Source: Fragilaria crotonensis
Taxonomy: Eukaryota; Bacillariophyta; Fragilariophyceae; Fragilariales; Fragilariaceae
Length of the DNA: 64,000 nt
Assembly: GCA_022925895.1 (NCBI GenBank)
Contig: JAKSYS010000220.1
Coordinates: forward strand, 21,368 to 85,367
Direction: 5' to 3'
Below the pieces are notes generated by a model. The model saw nothing but the letters and a program-made list of their open reading frames with translations. It had not been told where the DNA came from and did not search any database. Shown here in pieces: positions 46,054-57,900 of the stretch. The number at the start of each line of letters is the position of its first letter. Position 1 is the first letter of the stretch. A program made the position numbers and the translations under genes.

Positions 46054-48913
46054 ATGTTTGATTGCTTTAACATCAATTGCTATGCTAGGTTTAAATCTGA
46101 ACGCGGACTGCGTATGCACCTTTGGCGGAGTTCATCCTGTAAGGATTACATGGAAAGGCAGCAGTCAGGAACTCGGGCAAGCGTGGATGGTTGCCCCGAA
46201 ATTGTTTCGACAGTGCGACGTCCCTGTTATGGTGTAGAATCAACCCGCCTGAATCCAGGAATGGACACAAATCCTCCCACGCACATGCCATTCGAAGAAT
46301 TTGACTATGGAACAACTGGCTATGACGACGGCAATGATGATGATGATGACAATGAAAATGACAAGAATGAAATGTGTTTTAACGCCCAGCAGTTAGATCA
46401 ACTTCCAATAACAACGACACTCTTTCCTGGAATTGACAATACTGCATCTCCTGCAGTTGTCCATGCGTTGATGGAACGCATTCGTGCAAATGAGAGGCAT
46501 GCAGTGATGGTTTTGCAACATGATGTTGAACATCGATGCATTGTTGAACTTTTGAAGATTCTGGAGGACGCCCAGTGTCCTGACTACATGCTGCACAAAG
46601 TTTTAATGTGGGCTTACAATGCAAAGTCTAGCGGCTTTGACTTCAAGCCAAAAGCTATGTCCAGGAAAGCGAACATCCGATGGATGTATCAGGCTTTGCA
46701 ACATTCACACCACCATCTCCCCCAGGTGATCTCCATTGCCCTTGAAGATCGTGACAAACCTCAAGAGATTGCTTGCTTTGACTTTGCTCCCATCCTTTTG
46801 TCGTTGCTACAGGATGAAGACTTGATGGCACCAGAAAATCTTGTGCTTAACCACGAGGATCCCACGTCAATGTACCTCCCACGCAACAACAAAATTGGTG
46901 AGGCACACACTGGAAGCCGCTACCGTGAGCTCTATCATGAACTTATCACTCGAAAGAATCAGCTACTTGTCCCTATCATCCTCTATATTGATGGGACTGC
47001 CATTGACAGCAAGGGGCATGTTGAAGTGTGTCCTGTGTCCTTCACGACATCTCTCTTCACTGAGAAGCTCAGGAGAAAGAGCACATCCTGGCGAGTACTA
47101 GGCTATGTTCCCGACTTGAATCGCGGACGATCATCCGCAATGAACTCTCAAGCCAATAACGCACAGTCCAAAGGACGCACCACACGTAATTTTCATGCAG
47201 TGATGGACGTAATTTTGAATGGCATGTCAAAGGCACAAGCTGGAAATGATTGTCGTTTGAGGAATGTTCCTTTGAAACTTGGCGGTCAGTGGGTGGTTGT
47301 TGATATTGTTTGTCCACTGCTTTTTGTGATTAATGATGGTAAGCAAGGCGATCAACTTTGCTGCCGTACAAACAGTCACCATAGAAGTACACCTCGTCAC
47401 CATCGGTCCTGTGATTGTGTTTTTGACGATCTTGACAATCCAAATGTTGAGTGTTCTTTTCTTCGCATGGATTATGTCAATGATGCATGTCGCAATGGGA
47501 AAGACGATTTTCTTCAGCAGCTCTCAATGTACAGGGTTGACAATGCCTTCAACCGTGTCCAGATGGGACGTAATCCTCATGGCATCTTCATGTGTGCCGT
47601 CATCGATGTCATGCATACTGTGCAGCATGGTGTCATCATGTATGTACTTGAGTCATTCAAGACTTTTCTTGGCGCCGAGATCTTGGCAATCCTTGATGAC
47701 ATGGCACTTAAATTTGATGTCACATGCCTCCAAACTATTCGTCAAGATTTTCCTCGAACTGATTTCGCACGCGGCATCACCAACCTAACACTTATTGAGT
47801 GCTCGGAACAATCAGGTACTTTGTTCCTTTTCGCTGCACTGACTATGCAGGCTGAGGTATGGCATGCCATCTCAAGGTACATCCCCGATCTTCCGGCAGT
47901 CCTGGGTACAATGGAATGCCTTCTGTGCTTCGAGGCATGGCTGGATGCTGATACCTATTGGGACGCTATAGGAGGAGATAAAGTTGGGGAGGCAGCCTTG
48001 GCAGAAAATGCAATTACACGGCTCATGTCTCTTATTCTGAAGTACCTCCCACGAGATGCTGGTAATGGCTGGAAGGTGTCAAAATTCCACGAATTGAAAC
48101 ACATCGTCCGTTTCATTTCTACGTTTGGAGCACCTCGTGGTTACAATGCCTCACGACCCGAGGAACATCACAAGGCCCATGCAAAGCGCCCTGCTCGTCG
48201 TTCACAAAAGTGCATTCAGACGATAGACCAGCAGTGCGCACGGAGAATTGCCGACACATTAGTCATAGACACAATGCACGCCGTGTTTGCAGAAGAATTC
48301 CGTGAAAAACGCTCCCCTCAACACATCACGTCCACAAGCAACAAAAGAAGTAGGTCGTGGCACTCGCTATCACATCCGATGCTTCCGTGATCCCAATCAG
48401 AACAATCGTTTGGTTCGTGAAGTTGTTTTCATAACGGAAACAAGGGAACGCATCGACCTCGAACCAAATCTTGCACTTTTCATAGTGCAATCGTACAGTG
48501 AAACTGACTTGGATGAGAATGGGGAGGGTACGATAGAGTGTAGCACTGAATACACAAAGTACGAAGTTGATTCAGAAGAGAAGTGCATTTCCATTCGAGC
48601 CCATCCAAATTTTCGAGGTGATGGATATCCCTGGTATGATTGGGCATTGATTCGGTTTGAAGACGATCAAGGAAACTTGGATGACTTCCCATGTCGTATT
48701 GTCAGTTGTATTCACCGACGTGGACATCCCCAGGAGGATAAGTCATTCGACCTCGTGGTCCAATCTTGCAATCAGCCCACTGGTCGCGAGTCCATATTGT
48801 TCACTGAGTGGACCTTTGACCGAAAATTCTACGTTGTTTCCAGCACTGCACTTGTTTCTTTGTGTTATGTACTTGTCGATGGTTGCGAGCTTACGGACAC
48901 AGTTTTGTCGTGA
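46054..48913 (+). CDS. Plavaka/CACTA-like transposase (large DDE family) with N-terminal zinc finger
   Basis: The start at 46054 (MFDCFNINCYARFKSERGLRMHLWRSSSC) encodes a C2H2-like finger typical of the family's N-terminus; the frame is open further upstream but that part looks non-coding. An acidic linker follows, then the conserved core: LVPIILYIDGTAIDSKGHVEVCPVSF with SWRVLGYVPDL, the cysteine-rich HHRSCDCVFDDL, and the MCAVIDVMHTVQHGVIMYVLESF segment, then KFHELKHIVRFISTFGAPRGYNASRPEEHHKAHAK. The C-terminal part (in another frame from about 48340, one extra base) carries GYPWYDWALIRFEDDQ, the usual terminal region. Corrected length is about 952 residues. IDGT and the VIDVMH Asp are candidate catalytic positions. 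It converges on the dioxygenase-like gene 78 bases away. TIRs were not found. Confidence 0.78.
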
Positions 48914-48990
48914 AGGATAAGGAGGAGTGGGCATCTCTGTTTTACAAATCTGTGTGGTGATCCGCATTCTTCAACTATAGTATGTATCAA

Positions 48991-51396
48991 TTAGTACCTC
49001 AACCTCTTCCTTCTTGGTACCGTGTAGTTGCCCTGCATCAGCATGGCTGCCGTTATAGATTCAGTTGGTGTCCCTTGTGAACGGTCTCCCGACAACATCA
49101 CCCGAGGATGAAGGTCTTCATTGAGACTGACATGTCCCTCTCCATCAAAGTTATCCATCGCCACGGAGTCAGAATATTCATCATCAATATCGCGAGAGAA
49201 TAGGGATGAGTCGTCATCAGCAGTCACCGCTTCATCAGGTTGGTGTACCTTATCCCAACCCTTCTTCTGCGCGTAAAAACACAACCAGTGTTCCTCCGAG
49301 CCATCTTTGGGCGGTGGATGCCCGTCAGGGTCCGCATCCTCAATTTTGGGGACGTAAGGTGGAAGCACTTTATCCCACCAAGGAACAAGGTCATCGTCAT
49401 CATTGCTGTTGTCATCACCGTTAACTCCAGCGGCTCCAACAACATCCACGCCCACGTGCGGTGCAATGATTTCGTCACCGGATGCTGTGACAGGACATCC
49501 AGCAGCCGCAGCCGCAGCTGCCCTGCATCGTCCTGCATTTACAATCCGCTCTTTAGCGGCGGAGAATGTACCATACACATGGTTCAGTGTGGGATGGTCG
49601 CCACCCCCATATGGCTTGCCAGTTCCGTCAGGACAAGTCAGTGACGTACAGTGACGTATGACTCGGCCATCCCAACTGATGGCTGTTCCATGGTATAGCT
49701 TGACAGCAACGCCATTGAATGGCGCACCGTTATTGTTCCCGAATAGATTTGGCATCACAAAAAACCAGTTTGCCGCCTTGCCAGGGACTTCTTCAGTCCA
49801 AACTGAGAAGCCCTGTGAGGAGTCACCCACATCGAAGTGGGAGGCGTTTCCAAGGTCCACGGACATGTCAATGGAATACGCCACACGATCTTCACTTCCC
49901 TTGTCAGCCATTGGTGTTACAGGGTGGAGACCGGTGTCGCCTTCAGCATCTTGCATCACGGCAAGAACTTCCGGAAAGCAGTTCGCACCAATCTTAGCCA
50001 ACGACTCAACAAACTTCCGCAACATTCGCTGGGGAACTTTCGAGTTTGCAGCGTACTCTGCCGTTGTCACTCCGTCAAGAAGGATGCGAGTCCCAATCGG
50101 ATGCATGTTTCCAAGATCACCGCGACTGGCCCTAGCCGAGCCGACAGGAACACGCGTCCTCAACAAAGAGTTGTGTAACGTGATGAAACGCAAGTCCTCA
50201 ACCATGAGTGGTCGCCCTGCTTCACCCTTACACAATGGATCCAGAGTTGGCGATAAGATCTGGCGAACCATGATGATCGACTTCCGAGATGTGCAATTGC
50301 CAATTGGTGCAATATCCACAACAATGTCAACCACAGCATTATCAGCCCCATCAATCACAAGACAATCGCTGGGCAGGCGGAAGTGATGGCAGCCAGGAGC
50401 ATAGTGTCTCCCCCCAATTCTGACAGAGTTTGACCTCGCCAAGCGGTCATTGAAAGCTTGCCCACGATCAGCTGGATGCCACGCACCAATATCAATGCCA
50501 CCGATGACATCAGGTGGCATTCGAGGACCGTCAGCATCGGAGCACTGACTTGCCCAATACACCTGGCGACTCAATTTTTCGTGATGATAACTCCGGGATA
50601 TTTTCCAAGCGGATACAAATCCACCATCTGCAGAGGCATCGGAGGCAAGTTTTCTCACGTATCCACCCAGACCGAAGGCCAATCGGTCCATTCCAGTATC
50701 TGATGATTCACTTGTTGCCCGAGAGAGTCGAAGCCAGCTCATGTCCAGCTGTACAAACGAATTCTGCAAACCCGTCTCAGCCTTGCGTCGCTCGCGGTGG
50801 CTATACAAGGTGCCAGCACCGGGAAGGAAAGCAAGCACCGCACAGTACTCGTAATCCTTCCCATCCTCGTCATCGCTGTCAGTGTAGACGCACGCATTAG
50901 CGACAGCGTCAGGATCTCGTTCGGCCAGAGGAGCCACACCCTCTCCCAGTTGTGGTCGCGCGCGATGAAGAATAACATCTAGCAAGAAGAATTCCGAAAC
51001 ATGGTCATGTACACCAGGTCTACAGTAGAGTTCATCAAGGGAACGAAGTTGTGTGACATGATACTGTTTTTCTCTTAAAGAATCCTGAATCCACCGCAGT
51101 GGAGTCCCACAAATACATAGATCATCAGGCATCTTTGGACGTGAATCCATCGCAGCCTTGAAGCCACGACGAACACTCCCGAAAACCAAGGGAACACACT
51201 TCAACAGAAGCGACAGAACCTTTGGATGGCCAGGGTAGTAGTTCCTACGGCCACGCGAACGTGGCATTCGTTGTGCACCACCTGCAGCTTTTCCAGGGTT
51301 TACACGCGGGTTGTCCCCAAGATTCAGAACGCTCGAACGACAGATCGATGTCCGACCACGTGTAGCCAAATGGTCGTTGTCATCATTGCGAATCAT
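48991..51396 (-). CDS. Transposon-associated putative 2-oxoglutarate/Fe(II) dioxygenase-like protein, intact 801-residue copy
   Basis: One uninterrupted frame of 801 residues. The N-terminal half has conserved but unrecognised blocks (CRSSVLNLG, CGTPLRWI, MSWLRLSR, GRHYAPGCHHFRLP, GNMHPIGTRIL). Residues 507-585 read as strands of a jelly roll: SIDMSVDLGNASHFDVGD (H520-x-D522), GFSVW, WFFVMPNLFG, GVAVKLYHG, and AISWDGRVIRHCTSL (distal H582). H-x-D followed about 60 residues later by a strand-end His is the Fe(II) triad layout of 2OG oxygenases, including TET/JBP and AlkB types. An acidic, low-complexity C-terminus follows. A diverged second copy at 27350-29316 keeps the same residues. The fold call is inference by motif only; no database comparison was possible. 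The gene is convergent with a Plavaka/CACTA-like transposase. Confidence 0.6.
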   Translation of the reverse strand: MIRNDDNDHLATRGRTSICRSSVLNLGDNPRVNPGKAAGGAQRMPRSRGRRNYYPGHPKVLSLLLKCVPLVFGSVRRGFKAAMDSRPKMPDDLCICGTPLRWIQDSLREKQYHVTQLRSLDELYCRPGVHDHVSEFFLLDVILHRARPQLGEGVAPLAERDPDAVANACVYTDSDDEDGKDYEYCAVLAFLPGAGTLYSHRERRKAETGLQNSFVQLDMSWLRLSRATSESSDTGMDRLAFGLGGYVRKLASDASADGGFVSAWKISRSYHHEKLSRQVYWASQCSDADGPRMPPDVIGGIDIGAWHPADRGQAFNDRLARSNSVRIGGRHYAPGCHHFRLPSDCLVIDGADNAVVDIVVDIAPIGNCTSRKSIIMVRQILSPTLDPLCKGEAGRPLMVEDLRFITLHNSLLRTRVPVGSARASRGDLGNMHPIGTRILLDGVTTAEYAANSKVPQRMLRKFVESLAKIGANCFPEVLAVMQDAEGDTGLHPVTPMADKGSEDRVAYSIDMSVDLGNASHFDVGDSSQGFSVWTEEVPGKAANWFFVMPNLFGNNNGAPFNGVAVKLYHGTAISWDGRVIRHCTSLTCPDGTGKPYGGGDHPTLNHVYGTFSAAKERIVNAGRCRAAAAAAAGCPVTASGDEIIAPHVGVDVVGAAGVNGDDNSNDDDDLVPWWDKVLPPYVPKIEDADPDGHPPPKDGSEEHWLCFYAQKKGWDKVHQPDEAVTADDDSSLFSRDIDDEYSDSVAMDNFDGEGHVSLNEDLHPRVMLSGDRSQGTPTESITAAMLMQGNYTVPRRKRLRY

Positions 51397-51402
51397 GGAA
51401 GT

Positions 51403-52245
51403 TGAGCGAAGGCGACGTCAAGCTGCGTCGTCTGTTGAATGGCAGCTTCAGCGACAGGACAATATCAGTCCTCCCAAACAACGTTGATTGCGGCTCGCTA
51501 GATGATGACGTCAAGTCGCGTCGTCTGCTATATGGCAGTTTCGGCAACAAGACGCTTCCAACAAAGTCAACAGCGATTGCAGGGCAGGCCAGATGACGTC
51601 AAGCCGTGTCGTCTGCTATATGGCAGCTTCGGCGACAGGACGCTCCCAGTCCTCCCAACAACGTTGATAGCGCTCGCAAGATGACGTCAAGTTGCGTCGT
51701 CTGCTATATGGCAGTTTCGGCAACAAGAGCGACTCCCAACGAGACGCTCGCAATCAGTCGCTGTCGTCGCAGTTGTTGTTGTCCCAGTCGTTCGTCGGAA
51801 GATATTCCGAACTTAATGCACTCAACGCCGTCGTCACAGTCGTTTGGCAGGATTCCGAACTCAGCCAAGCAACGCAGGCTCACGTCGAAGGTGCGTCGTC
51901 TGCTATATGGCAGCTTTGGCAACACAACGCTCGCAATCTGACGCACGCTGTCGGAAGATATTCCGAACTCAACGCACTCAACGCCCTCGTCACAGTCGTT
52001 TGGCAGGTAAGTGCAACTCAACGCCGTCGTCGTTCGTCACAGTCGTTTGGCAGTGATTCCGAATTCCGAACTCAAGCAACGCAGGCTCACGTCGAAGGTG
52101 CGTCGTCTGCTATATGGCAGCTTCGGCAACACAACTTAATGCACTCAACGCCGTCGTCACAGTCGTTTGGCAAGCAACGCGGGCTCACGTCGAAGGTGCG
52201 TCGTCTGCTATATGGCAGCTTCGGCAACACAACGCTCGCAATCTG
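51403..52245. repeat. Complex tandem array upstream of the dioxygenase-like gene
   Basis: The word GTCGTCTGCTATATGGCAG recurs about seven times (near 51425 in variant form, then 51519, 51606, 51695, 51891, 52101 and 52198), usually followed by CTTCGGCAACA. A second word, GTCACAGTCGTTTGGCA, recurs four times from 51835 to 52170 interspersed with it. Spacing is irregular (about 90-200 bases), so this is a composite of two interleaved repeat types. It starts seven bases beyond the ATG of the minus-strand 801-codon gene. Confidence 0.88.
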
Positions 52246-53329
52246 ACGCTGTTGACAATGAAAAGACTTCCACAACAGCAATGTTGGTGTGAACAATTGG
52301 TGTGGTGTGAACAATGTTGGTGGTAACATGAACAAATTGCTTTCGATACGTAGCAAATGTACTAGAAAATTGATAGAGATTTCTAATTTAATGCGTAGCT
52401 AGTGTACTGGACGAAACGTAGAGACTCCAACAGCATGAAGTGGGACTTCGAACACAGTATACAAAAAAAACTAGAAGCTTCCTAGGAATTGATAAGAAAC
52501 TTTGGTTACAAGATCGATACATAGGATATATTAATCGCATACGAATTTTCGATTGCGAATGCGGAGAGTTTAACTCCCAGAAGACATGTGTCACACAAGT
52601 AAAGAAATTGCTATTTACACGAAATGATTTCTATTTATTTTTTAGTTTAGAAATGTGAGGACTTCAAGTCCCATTTCCGCGGTAAGCAAAACTATGGCAG
52701 GGATGCACATGTATGAATCTTGAATACACTTCATAGTGTGCTGATTAAATCCATATATGTTATATTCGTCTATAACTATCACAAGTAATATGTCCGAGGC
52801 AGTACAACAGCTTGTCATATAAACATGTGTGACCGTCAACAAACAATGTACAGATGTGCACAGTAGTACACAGTACCCCAAAGATAGCATGCAGTATTAC
52901 TATAGCTACTGTTACTTATTACAATAGTACAGTACGGTATTTCTACCACAGCATTGCAGTGTAGTTCTACCGTCATATGCACTTCATTACTTTGGTACGG
53001 TTATTACAGCGTCATTACATATGGATAAGTAGATATTTAAATGGATGTACTTATTGAGCAATGCATGTGCCCTTCGCTCGAAAGACTTGAAAATATTTCT
53101 TTTGAATAATTTAGTTCATAAAGAAATACATACATAAAACACAGATTTCGAGGGCGTTGATTTTTTACAAGACCAGCACACAAAGCACCATCCCGCAAGA
53201 TGCAGCACAATCATATTTTACAATAGTTCTCAACAACAAGAGATCTTGTTGATGACAGTTGGCTACACCACACCTGACGAGCCTGCCATATAGCTTGCTC
53301 TGATTGGTGTGTACCTGCAGTCAACCAAG
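52246..53329. other. AT-rich spacer
   Basis: No gene recognised. 52840-52990 is another block of TACTG/GTAC words. The unlocated right end of the Plavaka/CACTA-like module should fall between 52245 and about 52650. Confidence 0.4.
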
Positions 53330-54986
53330 ATGTCGTCGAGCGCGGGAAAAAGAGGCACCAGCAATCAAGGTGGTGGCAGTCGTGATCATGGACATGGAAA
53401 AGGTGCTGGGCCTCCAAACGCAGCGCCAGTTACAGTTAGGGGGCAATCTTCAAACTGGCAAGGAAAAGGATCACCATCGCCTTCTGGCAATTCGCAAATG
53501 ATACGACGGAGTCAAGCTGCAACGTTGTCGCCCAGCAGAACCCGCAGTCAACAAGATGCAGCAACATTGTCACCCATGATCATGACCCGAAGTCAAACTG
53601 CAGCATTGTCACCCATGATCATGACCCGCAGTCAAGCTACAACAGCTGGTCGACATGCTGGTTTCACGAATCCAGGAAGTGGAGTTGGAGGAATGTCTGG
53701 TAGATCACAACAGGAACGACAACAAGAGCGACGACAACAAGAGCAACGATATCTACAACGACTTCAAGAACGATTTCAAGAACAACAACAGCGACAGCAA
53801 GTTCAACAACAAACACCACCAGCAGCAACAACAATAGGAAGGCAAGACGATATTGCACGCGATTTAGGAATTCACACATGTGAATTGGTGCAAGAAGCGT
53901 CACGACGGGAGGATAGCAGCCGCACTGCATTGACGAAAACGGTAAGGAGAAGATTGGAAATGGGTGATCATGATGGACTGACAAGAACTAAGCTTAGAAA
54001 AGTAAGCCAAGAGTTCATGCACGACAAGGTGGTCAAAGAGCTCTTATTTCAAGCAAAGTTTGCAACTCTGGCTGAACTTGACTTCAGCAACAGTCCACAC
54101 TCAATTTGTAGGTTCATGGCGAGCAAGCTCCAGATAGAAGGCGAGGATGAAGTGAAGACTTGGTGGGATGGAGTCAAGAAACATGTTAATGATGCATTGA
54201 AAAGGCATAGAAATAATGTCATCAAAACCATCAAACAACTTTTTAGAGGTGAGGAGCGTGCATATTGCTCAGGATGGTGGTAACTGTGATTGACTTTCTG
54301 TACTGACAACTGTTATTTCACAGATAAAATACTGGGGCGAGATGGATATGCTGTCACGTTTGAACTTAATCAGATTGCTGGAATGAGGAGTCCAGCATCT
54401 AAAGAAAGATACATTGACTTCCTTGACTGCCTTGTCAAGGCTGTTGTCAGGTACAGCAAGTACATGGAGAATCGCACAAGGCAGCCTCTGAGTCAGTGGT
54501 TCACACTGACGGACGAGGCCTTCCTGATGGTGTGCATCGAATCGTACATGACAAAGTGGAGGCATGATTGGATGGTACAGAGAATGGGACCTCCAGCCAC
54601 ATTGCCACCTCGCGATAGTTCTCCACAATTATATGAGGCAAGATACACTGGAAAACTTACGGAACGAAAGAAGTTGGTCGAAGGAAGGGTTAGAGCGTTT
54701 CAACGCATTAATGATTGACGTGTTTCGCAACCGTCAAGAACATGGAGCAGCATTTGACGCTGACTTCTTGGAGGAAATGAAGTTCAGGTATGCTTCTGGA
54801 ATTGACGCTGCAAGTGGACAATCTGGAGAAGAAGCTGAGGTAATTCCTGTGGCGACTGTTCAGCCAACAATTGTCTACAATGATTTCAATATGGAATTGT
54901 TATTAGCACACGCAAACATCACTGGAGGTGCAGGGATGAATGGAGAGCAGCAACCTGACGATGGAGTTCGAGGAGTATCAGTTTGA
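53330..54986 (+). CDS. Spliced gene of unknown function, possibly transposon-associated
   Basis: Exon 1 is 53330-54248 and exon 2 is 54324-54986, with donor GTGAGG, acceptor TTTCACAG and a 75-nt intron; the junction reads IKQLFRDKILGRDGYAVTF. One extra base near 54680 must be removed to continue as SWSKEGLERFNALMIDVFRNRQEHGAAFDADFLEEMKFRYA. The N-terminal third is low complexity, with four to five repeats containing SPMIMTRSQ(A/T) and a long Gln/Arg/Glu coiled-coil-like stretch (about residues 125-170). The central part is helix-rich (WWDGVKKHVNDALKRHRNNVIKTIK). The W..EG..RFN....V..NR......FD..FL pattern near the end is, from memory, frequent in diatom proteins linked to DNA transposons, but no catalytic domain is visible. 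Neighbours are transposon genes. Confidence 0.6.
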
Positions 54987-57900
54987 TAACAATGGTGCTT
55001 GTTAGTGTGCTGGCAACAACACACAGTAGTAGTACAGTACTGTGCCAGCTTAACACTAGAAATATTTGCGGGAAAGTTTGGAATGTCACACTAGAAATAT
55101 TTGCGGGAAAGTTTGGAATGTCAAGCCAAATGGTGGGAAAGCCTTTGTACAGAATTATGTATAAAACTTTAAGATACTTCTGCAGTAATTTCACTTTTTG
55201 TACATAAATATCTAGAAATTTTCTAAGTAATAGCCAACGATAAAGGTGAAAGATATTCAAATATTTATTTATAAAATGTCAAAAATAATTATTCAGACTC
55301 CAGAGATTTGGCCCCCTGATGTTGACAACTCCTGGAGACTCACTGAGTCTCCTCTAGGTAATCTAAGATGATCAGTTCAGTCCCACCAGGGATGGGACTG
55401 ATCTCTCTTTGTTGTTAGTCTCATAACTTTAATAAGTCTACAACTATTACCCCCTTTAAACTAGCTACAAATAAGTCTACAAAAAATAAAACTGATTACT
55501 TCGCGCGTAGGGCAATTGGACATCTGGTAACCCGGCTCTTTGTCCTCACTCGCTCACTCACTCACTCTCTTACTCACTCATCAGTCCAAATGATCTACGT
55601 GTAAAAAACAGCCTCAACTGATAAAACACCATCCCTGTCACACACAATACTAGACAACGCCTCACAAGCTTGAGGGGTCAACCTATCAAGTTCAGAGGGA
55701 GTGATATATTCGCTCATGAAACTAATACAATGCAGTTCATTGTTTCTCACTTGCCTTGCATCACCTTGACTCTGAACACCCTTGGTCTGCGCACTGGTTG
55801 TCAACAAGGGGAGCCTTTTGGGTCCTAATGAAACCGTTCCAACAAGCATCATGTCTGTAGACCTCAAAAATCATGTTGACAGCACTTTACATCCTCCGGG
55901 ATCACCCCTGCAACTGAGTGGTACCCCCATTCGAGTCTTCTCCTGACTTCCACAATGGCAATACAGGCATCTACCAATCACAACTGAAGAGGAGCCAATC
56001 TCGTATAGGCACATGATTTCCTCAAGGCAATCCCCCGCTTTATCGAATACTACCTTCTTGTGTTTCACTGTGAGCAAAGTGCTTGCCAATGATCTAGTAT
56101 AAGTCTGTTGTCAAGCATTTCACTCCAAAAGTTAACTCCTAAGAATTGTTACTGACTGGAGTTCAGAGTCGCAATCCTGTGGAAGCTTTGAGCATGGATT
56201 GATCACACGACAGGATGTACCTTTATGCCTAGGCGATCATACTTGCACCAACTTGGTGATGGATTAACTGCTCCCTCGTTGTTTAAAATGGATTGGATTG
56301 GTGCTAAGTTTATTGGCTGAATTCCTGCAACTCATCAGTTGTGAGAATGTGAATTCAAACCTATGGGAAAGTGATCTGGTGGCTGAACAAATCAGCTCAT
56401 ATCCCACATCTTTCACTCACTCCAAGAACATTGTGAATGCACCAAGGCCACGAACCTCCTAGTGAGATCTTGCAACAGTGTCCCATAAGTGGTTAACCTG
56501 AATTTGTTCCAAATTTTTTATTGCTGAAAATGGCTGTTGCATCCTTCTTGTCGGCATTGTGGCATAATGAATTGATGACAGTCAGGGTGCTATTACTACA
56601 GGACAGCTGGTCACTCACTGAGGAACCAAATTGTGGTGCTGCCAATTCAACTAGTATGTGGATTAAATTGCAGTTCCCTTTGAGCTACAAGTACTAGCCA
56701 ATATATGGAAATGACTTGTTGGGTCAAGCATCACCAAGTCCAGACCGTATTGCTCTCCAAACTTTCCATCAATACAATGTTGATGTTGATGCACATGCAT
56801 CACCTCCGTCATAACTGGGCAAGTACCAAGCCAGTCTAACACATCTCACTTCTTCACATCCTCCTAATAGTCCCGATGACAGCCGGTAGAATTTACCTAG
56901 CATTGGTGAACATTTATGACTATCTCCATTTCCACATCGATGGATCTAAACTCCTCCGTGTTTATTCTACGCAAGAGCACCAATTCCAATGGAAGGATTG
57001 CATTTGGGACACTGTTAACCACATGCATTTTTGGAAGCACTTTCCTTCATTGAACAGCCACATGAACAATTCACACACATGAAGTTTGTGCACAACTAAC
57101 AACTTGTCACCGACATCAACTCATGGTCAAGTCCCCTGTATGCAATGGTCCCCAACATTTTTGCACGGCGCTACATTGGACATTTCGCCAATTGTCTCCT
57201 CTGATTTGAAACAGGACACCATAGTATACTGCTGATCTCTGTGGTTTCCCCTCTCACATGCATAATCAGTACAAGCCCTGATCCTCTAGAGGCTGTGAAT
57301 TGTCCATCAAAGGTTTTCTCAGCTCAATGTGGAACTTGCATGCATCTCTCCACATTTATGGTTTGTTACTGTCATAGTTTCACCATGACATTCGTGAACC
57401 ATTTTTGTGATGTGTTGTCTTTTCTTGATGTTTTGTATTGTGCTCTGCTGTGCGCTTTCCAGTTGATAAGTGTGTTCATTATTTTTCATTTTGATTCTTT
57501 TGTTGAATGTAGCTACTGTCTCAAGGTCAAAATGGTTGCACAACCTCGAATATCTGGAGCAAGCGTAGTTGCCCTTTGTTGTGTCCCCTGGCGATACACT
57601 TAATGGACGGCATTGAGTGTTTTCATTAACACTATGGGGTGCACTCCTCCATAGTGCTGTTCATACTATCCTTTTTCAAATGACATCAACATCAAGCTGG
57701 GCAAGAAAGACAAGATGTCGTACTCTCATTCTTGATCTTGGTGTTGTTTAGGTTCACAAGCAAGGCCAGTTATTGGATTCAACAGGACCACATCTGACTT
57801 AAGACTTGTGGGCTCTGGAGCTACAGGTCTGTTGTGGTTCATTTCTACAAAACAATATTGTGCCAAGCATGCCTTGATTGCTAGTTTGAATAATACCAGC

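Noticed and set aside
46379-46624. Antisense open frames inside the Plavaka/CACTA-like transposase
   Set aside because: Contained wholly within a long conserved coding frame on the other strand.
55319-55545. Possible LTR followed by a primer-binding-like TGGTAACCCGG
   Set aside because: No second LTR or pol sequence found nearby; kept only as a note in the gene-poor region.
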